A DNA stretch of 64,000 bases from Leucobacter sp. Psy1 (GTDB lineage Bacteria > Actinomycetota > Actinomycetes > Actinomycetales > Microbacteriaceae), in assembly GCF_020096995.1 (NCBI RefSeq), contig NZ_CP083692.1, positions 806,001 to 870,000 of the forward strand. Direction: 5' to 3'. The position numbers and the translations under genes are program-made. Every line of letters begins with the position of its first letter. Positions within the stretch are counted from its first letter, which is position 1. The notes under the pieces were generated by a model that ran no database searches, was not told the DNA's origin, and saw only the letters and a program-made list of their open reading frames with translations. Of the stretch, positions 17,699 through 25,613 are shown in pieces.

Positions 17699-18328
17699 GT
17701 GGCTCCCGCGATCTGGCTCTCGCTGTTCGGCGCGTTCGTCGTCATCAGTCTCACCCCGGGTGCCGGCGCCGTGAACACGATGTCGAACTCCATCTCGGTG
17801 GGGTGGCGCCGTTCGATGTGGGGCATCATCGGGCAGCAGGCGGCACTCCTCGTGCACGTCGCCATCGTGGCCGCGGGCGTCGGTGTGCTCGTTGCCGGGT
17901 CGCCCGTCATCTTCAACACCATTCGTGTGCTGGGGGCTGCGTACCTGGCCTATCTTGGGGTGCGGCTGATCCTGACCCGGCCGGTCGGCGGACCGGCCGG
18001 TGTCGATCCGACGGCGCTCAGCACGGAAAGCGCGGGGTCCCTCGTGCGCCGCGGCTTCTGGGTGAACCTGCTGAACCCGAAGGCGATCGTGTTCTTCCTC
18101 GCGTTCATGCCGCAGTTCATTCGTCCGGATCAGCCGCTGCTCCCGCAGTACGCGATTCTGGCTGCGACCGTTGTGGCCGTGGACACCCTCGTGATGTGGT
18201 TCTTCTTCGCGGCGGCGGCGAAACCGTTCCGTCGGGCGGTGTCCTCGGCCCGCGGGCAGCGCATCATGAACACGGTGTTCGGGTCCCTCTTCGTGGGAGT
18301 CGCGGCGCTGCTGCTGTTCGTGCACTGA
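17699..18328 (+). CDS. LysE/RhtB-family amino acid exporter
   Basis: A 209-residue membrane protein with about six hydrophobic segments. The N-terminus FGAFVVISLTPGAGAVNTMS carries the LysE-family motif (TPGPxxxxxx), and the central GAAYLAYLGVRLIL and GFWVNLLNPKAIVFFLAFMPQF are the usual family blocks. Members export amino acids or related metabolites using the proton gradient. GTG 17699 is the chosen start because the protein then begins MAPAIWLSLFGAF as in relatives. It sits alone between the tct operon and the convergent UvrA-like gene, so the substrate is not suggested by context. Confidence 0.9.
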   Translation: MAPAIWLSLFGAFVVISLTPGAGAVNTMSNSISVGWRRSMWGIIGQQAALLVHVAIVAAGVGVLVAGSPVIFNTIRVLGAAYLAYLGVRLILTRPVGGPAGVDPTALSTESAGSLVRRGFWVNLLNPKAIVFFLAFMPQFIRPDQPLLPQYAILAATVVAVDTLVMWFFFAAAAKPFRRAVSSARGQRIMNTVFGSLFVGVAALLLFVH

Positions 18329-18348
18329 GCGGCGCGGAAGCCCGAGCG

Positions 18349-20715
18349 TTACGCGCCCACGTACGCTGCCAGGTATTCGCCGGTCAGGGTGGACTTCGCC
18401 GTGACCAGGTCGGCGGGGGTGCCCTCGAACATGACGCGTCCGCCCTGCTGTCCTGCCCCCGGCCCGAGGTCGATGATCCAGTCCGCGTGGGCCATGACGG
18501 CCTGGTGGTGCTCGATCACGATCACCGACTTGCCGGCGTCGACGAGGCGATCCAGGAGCCCCAGGAGGTTCTCGACATCGGCGAGGTGCAGCCCGGTCGT
18601 GGGCTCGTCGAGCACGTACGTGTCGGCATCCTCGATCATGTGGATCGCCAGCTTCAGGCGCTGGCGCTCCCCGCCTGACAGGGTCGAGAGGGGCTGACCG
18701 AGCTTGATGTACCCGATCCCGACGTCGACCAGACGGTCCAGGATCTTCACCGCCTTCGGTATCTTCGCCTCGGCAGTGGCGAAGAAGTCGCGCGCCTCGC
18801 TCATCGACAGTTCGAGCACATCGGCGATGCTCTTGTCGCCGAGCGTGTACTCGAGGACTGCGTCGTTGAACCGTCGGCCCTCGCAGACCGGGCAGGTCGA
18901 CTCGACCGTCGCCATGACGCCGAGCTCGGTGTAGATGACGCCGGCGCCCTTGCACTCGGGGCAGGCGCCCTCCGAGTTCGCGCTGAACAGTGCCGGCTTC
19001 ACGCCGTTCGCCTTCGCGAAGGCGGTGCGCACGGGGTCGAGGAGCCCGGTGTAGGTTGCCGGGTTGGATCGGCGCGATCCGCGGATCGCGCCCTGATCGA
19101 CGGCCACCACGCCCTCGCGATTCGACACGTTCCCGTGGATGAGTGAGCTCTTGCCCGAACCGGCGACGCCGGTGATGACCGTGAGCACCCCGAGCGGCAC
19201 ATCGACATCGACGTTCTCCAGGTTGTGCTGGTCGGCTCCCCGAACCTCGATCGCGCCGGTCGCCTTGCGCACGGATTCCTTGAGCTTCGCTCGGTCGTCG
19301 AGGTGCGTGCCCGTGAGGGTGCCGCTCGCACGCAGGCCCTCCACCGTGCCCGAGAAGCAGACCTCGCCGCCCGCCGAGCCCGCGAGGGGGCCGAGGTCGA
19401 TGACGTGGTCGGCGATCCCGATCATCTCGGGTTTATGCTCGACCACCAGCACCGTGTTGCCCTTGTCGCGCAGCCGCAGCAGCAGCTCGTTCATGTTCTG
19501 AATGTCGTGCGGGTGCAACCCGATCGACGGCTCGTCGAAGACATACGTCGCGTCGGTGATCGACGATCCCAGGTGCTTGATCATCTTGGTGCGCTGCGAT
19601 TCGCCACCCGAGAGGCTGCCCGAGGGACGCTCCAGGCTGAGATACCCCAGCCCGATCTGCACGAACGAGTCGAGCGTGTGCGACAGGTTCGCGATGAGCG
19701 GGGCGAGGCCTGGATCGTCGATCGACCGCACCCACTCCGCGAGATCCGTGATCTGCAGTGCGCTCGCCTCGGCGATGTTCAGACCGTTGACCTTCGCCGA
19801 ACGTGCGGCCTCGTTGAGGCGGGTACCCCCGCAGTCGGGGCAGGGAGTGAACACGATCGCGCGATCCACGAACGCCCTGATGTGCTTCTGCATCGCCTCC
19901 CTGTCCTTCGACAGCATGGACTTCTGGATGCGCGGGATCAGCCCCTCGTACGTCAAGTTCGAGCCCTCGACCTTGACCTTCGTCGGCTCCTTATAGAGGA
20001 GGTCGTGGAGCTGCTGCTCGGTGAAGTCGCGGATCGGCGTTTCCATCGGCAGCAGCGCCCCGAATATGCGCCCGTACCAGCCGTCCATGCTGAACCCCGG
20101 TACCTTCAATGCGCCCTCCGCGAGGGACTTGTCGGCGTCGTACAGCTCGTCGAGCGCGAAATCGGAGACGCTGCCGCGACCCTCACACTTCGGACACATG
20201 CCGCCGAGGACCGCGAAGTCGCGGCGCTCCTTCACGATCTTGCCGTCCTTCTCGAACTGCACCGCGCCAGCACCCGAGATGGATGCCGTGTTGAACGAGA
20301 ACGCGTTCGGCGGCCCCACGTATGGATCGCCGATGCGCGAGAACACGATGCGCAGCATGGCGTTCACATCGGTGGCTGTGCCGACGGTCGAGCGGGGGTT
20401 CGCGCCCATGCGTTCCTGGTCGACGACGACCGCCGTCGTCAGTCCCTCGAGCACATCCACGTCAGGGCGGCTCTGCGACGGCATGAAGCCCTGCAGGAAG
20501 GCGCTGTACGTCTCGTTGATGAGCCGCTGCGACTCCGCAGCGATCGTGCTGAACACGAGCGAGCTTTTGCCAGACCCCGACACCCCGGTGAAGGCGGTCA
20601 GGCGCCGCTTCGGAATCTCGACGCTCACGTTCTTCAGATTGTGCTCGCGAGCCCCAGACACGACGATCGTCGTGTGGGCGTCGGCGGGATGGACTGCGCT
20701 GTGCTCACCACTCAT
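18349..20715 (-). CDS. Short UvrA-like ABC-type ATPase (class II UvrA / drug-resistance type)
   Basis: A protein of about 788 residues, shorter than canonical UvrA (about 950). Two ATP-binding cores are present: FTGVSGSGKSSLVF and ITGVAGSGKSSLIHG, with signature motifs PSGSLSGGESQR and LSTLSGGERQR and Walker B VFDEPSIGLHP and VLDEPTTGLHLAD. Zinc motifs appear as CPKCEGRG, CPDCGG, CPECKGAG and CPVCEGRR. The reduced UvrB-binding/insertion region fits the UvrA2/DrrC-like branch, found beside antibiotic genes and linked to DNA damage or drug tolerance. ATG 20715 (MSGEH) is preferred; ATG 20745 is possible. It is divergent from a CPBP-like membrane gene. Confidence 0.9.
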   Translation of the reverse strand: MSGEHSAVHPADAHTTIVVSGAREHNLKNVSVEIPKRRLTAFTGVSGSGKSSLVFSTIAAESQRLINETYSAFLQGFMPSQSRPDVDVLEGLTTAVVVDQERMGANPRSTVGTATDVNAMLRIVFSRIGDPYVGPPNAFSFNTASISGAGAVQFEKDGKIVKERRDFAVLGGMCPKCEGRGSVSDFALDELYDADKSLAEGALKVPGFSMDGWYGRIFGALLPMETPIRDFTEQQLHDLLYKEPTKVKVEGSNLTYEGLIPRIQKSMLSKDREAMQKHIRAFVDRAIVFTPCPDCGGTRLNEAARSAKVNGLNIAEASALQITDLAEWVRSIDDPGLAPLIANLSHTLDSFVQIGLGYLSLERPSGSLSGGESQRTKMIKHLGSSITDATYVFDEPSIGLHPHDIQNMNELLLRLRDKGNTVLVVEHKPEMIGIADHVIDLGPLAGSAGGEVCFSGTVEGLRASGTLTGTHLDDRAKLKESVRKATGAIEVRGADQHNLENVDVDVPLGVLTVITGVAGSGKSSLIHGNVSNREGVVAVDQGAIRGSRRSNPATYTGLLDPVRTAFAKANGVKPALFSANSEGACPECKGAGVIYTELGVMATVESTCPVCEGRRFNDAVLEYTLGDKSIADVLELSMSEARDFFATAEAKIPKAVKILDRLVDVGIGYIKLGQPLSTLSGGERQRLKLAIHMIEDADTYVLDEPTTGLHLADVENLLGLLDRLVDAGKSVIVIEHHQAVMAHADWIIDLGPGAGQQGGRVMFEGTPADLVTAKSTLTGEYLAAYVGA

Positions 20716-20795
20716 GCTGATCAGAGTAGTGCGCGATACCGACATCGGGCTTCTTCGATCCTGATCTCATGTCTGCGGGTCGATACGCTGAGGAG

Positions 20796-21665
20796 ATGAG
20801 CAGCCGAACGGACATCCGCCCCCAGGCCGGCCCGCTCGGTGTCGTCGCCGCGTTGGCGGTCTGCCTGATCGCTCCCGCATTCTTCGTGCTCGAGATCGTG
20901 TGGCTCGGGATCGCGCTCGCCGCCGTCGGGCTCCTGCTGGCGTGGGCGGTGGTGCGCCGGGGGAGGGCTGGCATGCAGCCCGCGACCGCACCTCGACCGC
21001 CGTCGCTCCTGCGTGATCTCTCGCTGATCGTGATGGGGCTCGGCATCGTCAGGCTCATTCCGCTGGCCGCCGAACTCGACAACCTGGCGATGTTGCGCTT
21101 CACCCTTGCACTCGGAGGCGCGGTCGCGGTGCCCTACCTGGTCTCGCGATTCATCTACCGTGATCGCGCGACGTCGTTCCCGTGGCGGGGCGACGGTGGT
21201 CGCTGGACCCGGGCTCAGTGGATCTGGCTCGTCGCGGTGATCGTGCTCGCGTGGCTGATCCTTCCCTTCTACTTCATCAGCTCGGGCGTCTACCAGAACT
21301 GGCCAGAGGTGGACACCGTCGACCTCATCGTGCGCCTGTTCATCGGCGTCGGTGCGGTCGGCATCTGGGACGAACTCTTCTTCATCTGCACCGTGTTCGC
21401 GCTGCTGCGACGGCACTTCCCGTTCTGGACGGCGAACGTGCTGCAGTCGATCGTGTTCGTCTCGTTCCTGTGGGAGCTCGGATATCGGGAGTGGGGGCCG
21501 ATCCTCACCATTCCGTTCGCCCTCGTGCAGGGCCTGATCTTCGTGAAGACCCGGTCACTGTCGTACGTGGTGACGGTGCACCTGCTGTTCGACGCCGTCG
21601 TGTTCGCGGTGATCGTGCACGCCCACAACCCGCACCTGTTCGACGTCTTCCCGTTCACCGGGTAA
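20796..21665 (+). CDS. CPBP-like (CAAX protease-related) membrane protein
   Basis: A protein of about 289 residues with seven or eight hydrophobic segments. The segment GIWDELFFICTVFALLRR resembles the EExxxR motif of CPBP intramembrane proteases, but with Asp in place of the first Glu. Later, SFLWELGYREWG and VHLLFDAVVFAVIVHAH occupy the places of the FxxxH and HxxxN/D motifs. It may therefore be an active variant or a non-catalytic relative. ATG 20796 follows GAGGAG closely; ATG 20769 would add nine residues. It is divergent from the UvrA-like gene. Members process membrane peptides or act in self-immunity, and no target is visible here. Confidence 0.65.
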   Translation: MSSRTDIRPQAGPLGVVAALAVCLIAPAFFVLEIVWLGIALAAVGLLLAWAVVRRGRAGMQPATAPRPPSLLRDLSLIVMGLGIVRLIPLAAELDNLAMLRFTLALGGAVAVPYLVSRFIYRDRATSFPWRGDGGRWTRAQWIWLVAVIVLAWLILPFYFISSGVYQNWPEVDTVDLIVRLFIGVGAVGIWDELFFICTVFALLRRHFPFWTANVLQSIVFVSFLWELGYREWGPILTIPFALVQGLIFVKTRSLSYVVTVHLLFDAVVFAVIVHAHNPHLFDVFPFTG

Positions 21666-21680
21666 GCGCGCTGCGAGCGC

Positions 21681-22382
21681 TCAGTTCGGGGTTCCGAGTG
21701 ACGGATCGGCTCGTTCGAGCCTGGACCGGGTGACGGGTTCCGACCGCCCGCGCAAACGCACGAACAGCCACCCCGCGCTGACCAGCGACGACAGGGCCAT
21801 GGTGCCGAGGACCAGGATGTGCGGGCCGGGACGAAGCGGATTGGCGGCACTGGTCGAGGGTGCGAGCCACCAGTTCACTGCGAAGACGACCCCCGTTGCA
21901 ACCACGGGCAGGAGCACCGCGATCGTCTTCTCCCAGCGATACCAGAACCGACTCGAGGTGACGAGGCTCACCCCCACGATCCACCCGAAGAAGGGGAGCA
22001 GCAGCCCACCACCGCCGAGAACCGCGAGTCCGGTGAAGGCGAATCCGGGGGTGTCGACGAGGTAGCGGCGGGAGGGGGTCGACTGTGTCTCGCTCACCGG
22101 GTCCCCGGCCGCTGGCGGTGGAGCTGTCGCTGCCGCAGGCGGGGTGGGGGAAGGATCCTGATCGCTCTCGGCGGCTTCGCGTGCTGCCTCGGCGATCGCC
22201 GCGGGATCGCCGAGTTCGGCGATGCGCTGGCGCGTGGCATCGTGATCCAGTCCATCGAGTTCTTCGCCGATGCCGGCGCGGAGCTCCGTCGCGATGGCGT
22301 AGGGGAGCGAGCCGATCGCCGTATCGAGTTCGTCGAGGTAGGTGCTGCGCAGCTGTTCGGCCGTCTGCGGTCTTTCGGTCAT
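21681..22382 (-). CDS. HAAS/DUF1700-type membrane protein paired with PadR
   Basis: A 233-residue protein with an N-terminal cytoplasmic HAAS-like helical segment (AEQLRSTYLDELDTAIGSLP and ELRAGIGEELDGLDHDATRQ), a Pro/Ala-rich linker around 75-110, and four hydrophobic segments in the C-terminal half. HAAS domains are found next to PadR regulators and are thought to sense or transmit membrane signals. It starts at ATG 22382, overlapping the padR stop by four bases (ATGA), so both are translated together. The large open frame extending upstream of 22382 is only the shadow of padR. Function beyond the PadR link is unknown. Confidence 0.8.
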   Translation of the reverse strand: MTERPQTAEQLRSTYLDELDTAIGSLPYAIATELRAGIGEELDGLDHDATRQRIAELGDPAAIAEAAREAAESDQDPSPTPPAAATAPPPAAGDPVSETQSTPSRRYLVDTPGFAFTGLAVLGGGGLLLPFFGWIVGVSLVTSSRFWYRWEKTIAVLLPVVATGVVFAVNWWLAPSTSAANPLRPGPHILVLGTMALSSLVSAGWLFVRLRGRSEPVTRSRLERADPSLGTPN

Positions 22383-22711
22383 GATGCGCCTCCCGTGATG
22401 ATGGTGTCGACCGTGCGAGTGAACGGGGCCCACTGCGCGCGGAATGCCTGGAGATGTTCGGCACCCAGCGTGGTGAGCCGGTAGTACTTGCGAGTGGGGC
22501 CCGACGTCGAGTGCTCGTGGAACGCTTCGATCCATCCGCGATCCCGCAGTCTTGCCAGTAACGGGTAGAGCGTGCCGATACTCGCGATGAGGTTGTGGGC
22601 CACGAGCGCTTCCGACAGCTCCCACCCGTATTTCGGGGCCTCCGCGACCAGGCCGAGAACGCAGTACTCGACGACTCCGCGTCGCAGCTGCGTGCCCACG
22701 TCCGTAGTCAT
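22379..22711 (-). CDS. PadR-family transcriptional regulator
   Basis: A 110-residue PadR protein consisting of one winged helix-turn-helix and a short C-terminal dimerisation helix. Motifs: QLRRGVVEYCVLGLVAEAPK, YGWELSEALVA, GTLYPLLARLRDRGWIEAF and RKYYRLTTLGAEHLQAFRAQW. It is the first gene of a two-gene unit with the HAAS membrane protein, a standard PadR-s1/HAAS pairing. Its promoter region contains a direct repeat ACAAGATA (22717-22724 and 22734-22741) that may be its own operator. The inducing signal is not known. Confidence 0.92.
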   Translation of the reverse strand: MTTDVGTQLRRGVVEYCVLGLVAEAPKYGWELSEALVAHNLIASIGTLYPLLARLRDRGWIEAFHEHSTSGPTRKYYRLTTLGAEHLQAFRAQWAPFTRTVDTIITGGAS

Positions 22712-22716
22712 GTCTC

Positions 22717-22741
22717 ACAAGATATCATGCGGTACAAGATA
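22717..22741. promoter_or_regulatory. Direct repeat upstream of padR, candidate operator
   Basis: Two identical octamers ACAAGATA start 17 bases apart, directly before the padR start at 22711 (reverse strand). Spacing of about 1.5 helical turns and position suggest an autoregulatory PadR site; no binding evidence is visible beyond this. Confidence 0.35.
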
Positions 22742-22805
22742 GCTGGACTCCGTGCCGATCAGCCCGGTGCGCCTCACGGCGCTGTCGCTCGGTAAGCTCG
22801 AGTTC

Positions 22806-23966
22806 ATGCTTCGCCTGATTGCGTTCGCGGCTGTAGGTGCGCTTCTCGGAGGGGTGATCGTCACGATCGTCGGCCCTCCCGGAGCGGGAACCATCGCCGT
22901 GAGTATCGCCATTCCCGTGGGCATCCTCGCTACGGTGCTTTCAGGAGTCGGCCGTTCGCTCGGCGGCGCGATCGGTGCCTCGCCGCAGGTGGTCGAAGCC
23001 GCGCGAGCGGCCGGCCGCGTCGGCATCGCCCGCATCGATGCGCTTCGCCAGACCGGTACGCAGATCAACGATCAGCCCCTGTGCGAGCTCGACCTGACCG
23101 TGCAACCCCTGCACGGCCCAGCCTTCGCGAGCACCATGCGCACCGTCGTGCCGGTGACGGCGATTCCGCAGTTCCAACCCGGAACCGAGCGTGCCGTCGC
23201 CGTGCTGCTCGAGGGCGGGCCCGAAGTCGCGTTCATCGACTCGGGGGAGGCCCCGTCGCAAGACCCGTGGGGTGTGACGGTGCCCGCACGGGACGCGGTC
23301 CCGTTCATCCCTGTGGAGCGTCACACCCGTATCGTCGACGGGAAGCGGAAGGGGCCATTGCTCGGCGTCGGACGCGCAGGGCGACCGAAGCGCGTCATGC
23401 TCTACGCGGTGGTCGCGATCGCTGCCGCGGCACTGGTCGTGTTGCCGTACCACGAAGCCGTGGTCCAGTCGCTCTCCGCGGTCCAGGACGGCCGCTTGCG
23501 TGCGGACCTCAGGCAGGCGGATGCCCTCGGAGACGCGCACCGTGCCCTGGAATCGGAGATCGGGCACGATCGGGTCACCTCGATTGTCGTCTCCTCCGAC
23601 TTCGTGATCGTTGAGGCGCCGCTGGTCGTCGGAGAGACGAAGACGGACCGCTGGACGTATCGCGGGGGACGGGTGACCCACGACGGTGCGGCACCGATTC
23701 AACCCGACTTCGCCGAGGAGCAGTTCGCCTGGTCCGACGTCGCCCTCGATCAGGTGTGGCCGCTGTTGGAGGAGGGCGCCGCCCAGGTCGGCCTTCCCGT
23801 CGGCGACGCGACCGTGTCGATCACCCGCTCGACCGATGACGACATCGACAGCGAGACCTTCGCCCACCCGACCGGGTCGCCGCACATCGTCTTCAGTATC
23901 GGAGACGAGTACGGGAGCACATTCTTCTCCGCGGCCGCCGACGGAACCGGGCTCGAGTCGAACTAG
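22806..23966 (+). CDS. Hypothetical membrane protein
   Basis: A 386-residue protein I do not recognise. Two hydrophobic segments at about residues 5-52 open the protein. A soluble segment of about 150 residues (TGTQINDQPLCELDLTVQPL, then VPVTAIPQFQPG) recalls domains that modify or bind extracytoplasmic ligands. A third transmembrane segment lies near 196-214 (VMLYAVVAIAAAALVVLPYH), and the C-terminal 170 residues are polar and acidic, presumably extracytoplasmic. ATG 22806 is preferred over a GTG 54 bases upstream because the protein then begins directly with a membrane helix. It is divergent from padR and followed by the 19-bp repeat array. Confidence 0.75.
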   Translation: MLRLIAFAAVGALLGGVIVTIVGPPGAGTIAVSIAIPVGILATVLSGVGRSLGGAIGASPQVVEAARAAGRVGIARIDALRQTGTQINDQPLCELDLTVQPLHGPAFASTMRTVVPVTAIPQFQPGTERAVAVLLEGGPEVAFIDSGEAPSQDPWGVTVPARDAVPFIPVERHTRIVDGKRKGPLLGVGRAGRPKRVMLYAVVAIAAAALVVLPYHEAVVQSLSAVQDGRLRADLRQADALGDAHRALESEIGHDRVTSIVVSSDFVIVEAPLVVGETKTDRWTYRGGRVTHDGAAPIQPDFAEEQFAWSDVALDQVWPLLEEGAAQVGLPVGDATVSITRSTDDDIDSETFAHPTGSPHIVFSIGDEYGSTFFSAAADGTGLESN

Positions 23967-23984
23967 CGGTTCGGGAGACGCGAA

Positions 23985-24159
23985 AGCACACGGTCCCCGC
24001 AGCAGCACACGGTGGTTCCGGAGAATACCGTGTGCTGTGGCGAAGACCGTGTGCTGTGGCGAGGACCGTGTGCTCTGGCGAGGACCGTGTGCAGTGGCGA
24101 GGACCGTGTGCTGTGGCGAGGACCGTGTGCTGTGGCGAAGACCGTGTGCTGCGGGGCCT
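23985..24159. repeat. 19-bp minisatellite with inverted lead-in between convergent genes
   Basis: Seven head-to-tail copies of a 19-base unit (consensus ACCGTGTGCTGTGGCGAGG) begin at 24027, 24046, 24065, 24084, 24103, 24122 and 24141; the last is partial. Copies differ at one or two positions. Just before them the core AGCACACGGT appears twice in the opposite orientation (23985-23994 and 24004-24013), also 19 bases apart. The block fills the gap between two convergent genes (stops at 23966 and 24217). It can fold into several alternative hairpins and may act as a terminator or a protein-binding array. Confidence 0.9.
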
Positions 24160-24216
24160 CGGGATTGTCGAGGTCAGGCTCAGTGCCGCCGGGGACGCCG
24201 CCGACGCGCCCCCGCG

Positions 24217-24588
24217 CTAGGCCGCGAAGGGCACCATTGCGAGGCCGGCCCCGATGAAGAACATGATCGCGATCGCGGCCAGCGCGAAGAGTGCGAGCAT
24301 GACGCCGTTGAGCACGATGCCCCAGATGGTGAGGGTGCGGTCGACGGTCGGCTTCTTGAGGGCGATGAGGCCGAGCACGAGGCCGACGATCGGCACGAAG
24401 AAGGTCCAACCCGCGGCGACCGAGACGATACCGAGGATGAAGCTGGTGACCGAGAAGGCGCGTGCGCGACGTTCGGCGATGGTGCGGTCCCCGGGAGCGA
24501 CGACGGGCTCATCCGACAGCTTCTCGTCGGGAACGTAGACCGATGCCGACTCGGTCATGGGGGTGGTGGTGCCGTCTGCGATGCTCAT
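24217..24588 (-). CDS. DUF4190-like small membrane protein
   Basis: A 123-residue protein. A polar cytoplasmic N-terminus of about 42 residues is followed by two or three hydrophobic stretches: SFILGIVSVAAGWTFFVPIV, GLVLGLIALKK and LNGVMLALFALAAIAIMFF. The pattern (helix, glycine-rich turn, helix) matches the DUF4190 family of small membrane proteins of unknown role. ATG 24588 is chosen because GGAGAA lies just upstream; the frame extends further but without a ribosome site. It is convergent with the hypothetical membrane protein across the 19-bp repeat array and follows the GntR gene on the same strand after about 170 bases. Confidence 0.75.
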   Translation of the reverse strand: MSIADGTTTPMTESASVYVPDEKLSDEPVVAPGDRTIAERRARAFSVTSFILGIVSVAAGWTFFVPIVGLVLGLIALKKPTVDRTLTIWGIVLNGVMLALFALAAIAIMFFIGAGLAMVPFAA

Positions 24589-24681
24589 GATGTTCTCCGT
24601 TCTGAGCGATTTCGTTGGTATGTCTACGAAGTTACGCTCGCTGAAGACCATGGTCGTCAGACCCGGGTATGCACCCGTGGG

Positions 24682-24715
24682 TACTCCAGTACCGACCGGT
24701 GACAGTACCGGAGTA
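24682..24715. terminator. Near-perfect hairpin between gntR and the DUF4190-like gene
   Basis: Arms TACTCCAGTAC (24682-24692) and GTACCGGAGTA (24705-24715) pair with one mismatch. On the reverse strand it lies about 44 bases after the gntR stop, so a weak terminator is possible; it could equally be a regulatory site of the downstream gene. Confidence 0.35.
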
Positions 24716-24758
24716 TGGTCGGCGATGGGTGCCGGGCCCAGCCCGTTGAAAGAGTGAT

Positions 24759-25427
24759 CTAGCCGAGTCGTGCGGCGAGTGTTCGCAGGTGCGCCCGGGT
24801 GAGTGCACCGGCCCGCTCGCCGTCTCGTGCGGCGATGGCGTCGGCGATCTCTGCGTGGCTGTGCTGATCGGCACCGGACTCGGGGTGATCGACCAGACGG
24901 AGCATGTTCGTCATCGCCTGCAGGCTCCGTGAGGCGAAACCGTCGAAGAGTTCCAGCAGGAGGGGGCTGTGTGCCGCTCGTACAATGCAGCGGTGAAATG
25001 CCAAGTCGGCTTCGACGTGGCCGCTGATGGTCGGCTGAGGGTCTTCTCTCGCCCGCAAGGTGCGATTGAGGTCCGCAAGGTCGCCGGAGGTGCGGCGGCC
25101 GGCGGCGAGAACGGCCGCTTCCGTTTCGATGGCGGCGCGCGCGTCGAGGACGGCGAGGATGTCTGCCCGACCAAGCACGGACGGCCACGGCTCCAGTGCC
25201 TCGACCGACAATACGAAGACCCCGGCACCCTGACGAGTGGCAAGTACCCCTTTGCCGGCGAGAATGCGGATGGCCTCACGGGCGGTGGAGCGGCCCACGC
25301 CGAGTTGCGGGGCAAGCGTCGTTTCGCCGGGGAGCTTACTGCCGACGCGCCACTCACCATCCTGGATGCGGTGGAGGAGGAGTTCGGCGGCCTGCTCGGC
25401 AAGCGATTCTCGGCGCACGGTGGTCAT
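24759..25427 (-). CDS. GntR/FadR-family (FCD) transcriptional regulator
   Basis: A 222-residue regulator with an N-terminal winged helix-turn-helix ([58 protein letters not shown]) and a C-terminal all-helical FCD ligand-binding domain. The metal or ligand histidines typical of FCD appear in DLAFHRCIV and in the HSHAEI segment. ATG 25427 is supported by the normal distance to the first helix. It is divergent from the leuA leader; an ATGA-gta-TCAT palindrome (25428-25438) sits right before its start. It may control itself and possibly leuA, but the ligand is unknown. Confidence 0.88.
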   Translation of the reverse strand: MTTVRRESLAEQAAELLLHRIQDGEWRVGSKLPGETTLAPQLGVGRSTAREAIRILAGKGVLATRQGAGVFVLSVEALEPWPSVLGRADILAVLDARAAIETEAAVLAAGRRTSGDLADLNRTLRAREDPQPTISGHVEADLAFHRCIVRAAHSPLLLELFDGFASRSLQAMTNMLRLVDHPESGADQHSHAEIADAIAARDGERAGALTRAHLRTLAARLG

Positions 25428-25438
25428 ATGAGTATCAT
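25428..25438. promoter_or_regulatory. Short palindrome at the gntR start
   Basis: ATGAGTATCAT (arms ATGA and TCAT) lies immediately upstream of the gntR start codon, in the gap shared with the leuA leader. It is a candidate autoregulatory operator for the FCD regulator, supported only by symmetry and position. Confidence 0.3.
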
Positions 25439-25477
25439 CCCATTCCAAAACTACTCTACTTGTCTGAGGAGTTGTGC

Positions 25478-25483
25478 TACGCT
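25478..25483 (+). promoter_or_regulatory. -10-like element for the leuA leader
   Basis: TACGCT ends six bases before the GTG of the leader peptide, which would place transcription start at or next to that GTG and make the leader peptide leaderless, a common actinobacterial arrangement. No good -35 element is visible. Confidence 0.35.
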
Positions 25484-25489
25484 CATTCC

Positions 25490-25540
25490 GTGCTTGTCGG
25501 ATCATTCCTTCTTCTCCTTCTCCGCCACGGTGGGGTCTAG
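25490..25540 (+). CDS. leuL: leuA leader peptide (five consecutive leucine codons)
   Basis: A 16-codon open frame GTG...TAG encodes [16 protein letters not shown] (GTG read as Met). Five leucine codons in a row (25508-25522: CTT CTT CTC CTT CTC), with another at codon 2, are what a leucine-sensing attenuator peptide requires. It is followed after three bases by a strong hairpin and, 74 bases after its stop codon, by leuA. Leader peptides of this kind make ribosomes pause when charged tRNA-Leu is scarce, changing how the downstream RNA folds. The start is uncertain: GAGGAG lies 18 bases upstream, too far for a normal ribosome site, so leaderless initiation is considered. Too short to be judged by codon statistics. 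Confidence 0.75.
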   Translation: MLVGSFLLLLLRHGGV

Positions 25541-25543
25541 CCG

Positions 25544-25602
25544 CGACCGGCGCCCTCCCGTGGGTGTTCGTGGCGCCGGTCGATACTTCACTGTGACCAG
25601 GC
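25544..25602 (+). promoter_or_regulatory. leuA attenuator: alternative RNA hairpins
   Basis: A perfect 11-bp stem pairs CGACCGGCGCC (25544-25554) with 25572-25582. Its 3' arm can instead pair with 25595-25602 (GCCGGTC with GACCaGGC), which abuts the leuA ribosome site AGGA at 25603-25606. It can also pair in part with CGCCACG (25523-25529) just after the Leu codons. No T-run follows the main stem, so control of translation rather than intrinsic termination is suggested. Confidence 0.6.
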
Positions 25603-25613
25603 AGGACACCCTC

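Noticed and set aside
23985-24159. CRISPR array
   Set aside because: Repeats are contiguous with a 19-base period, no unique spacers lie between them, orientation switches inside the array, and no cas genes are present.
24012-24257. Small Cys/Arg-rich proteins encoded by the 19-bp array
   Set aside because: Open frames exist only because the repeat unit lacks stops; there are no ribosome sites and no coding character.
25544-25582. Intrinsic (Rho-independent) terminator before leuA
   Set aside because: The stem is strong but is followed by ATACTTCACTG without a T-run, and its 5' arm would be covered by a ribosome at the leader stop codon, which reverses the usual logic.
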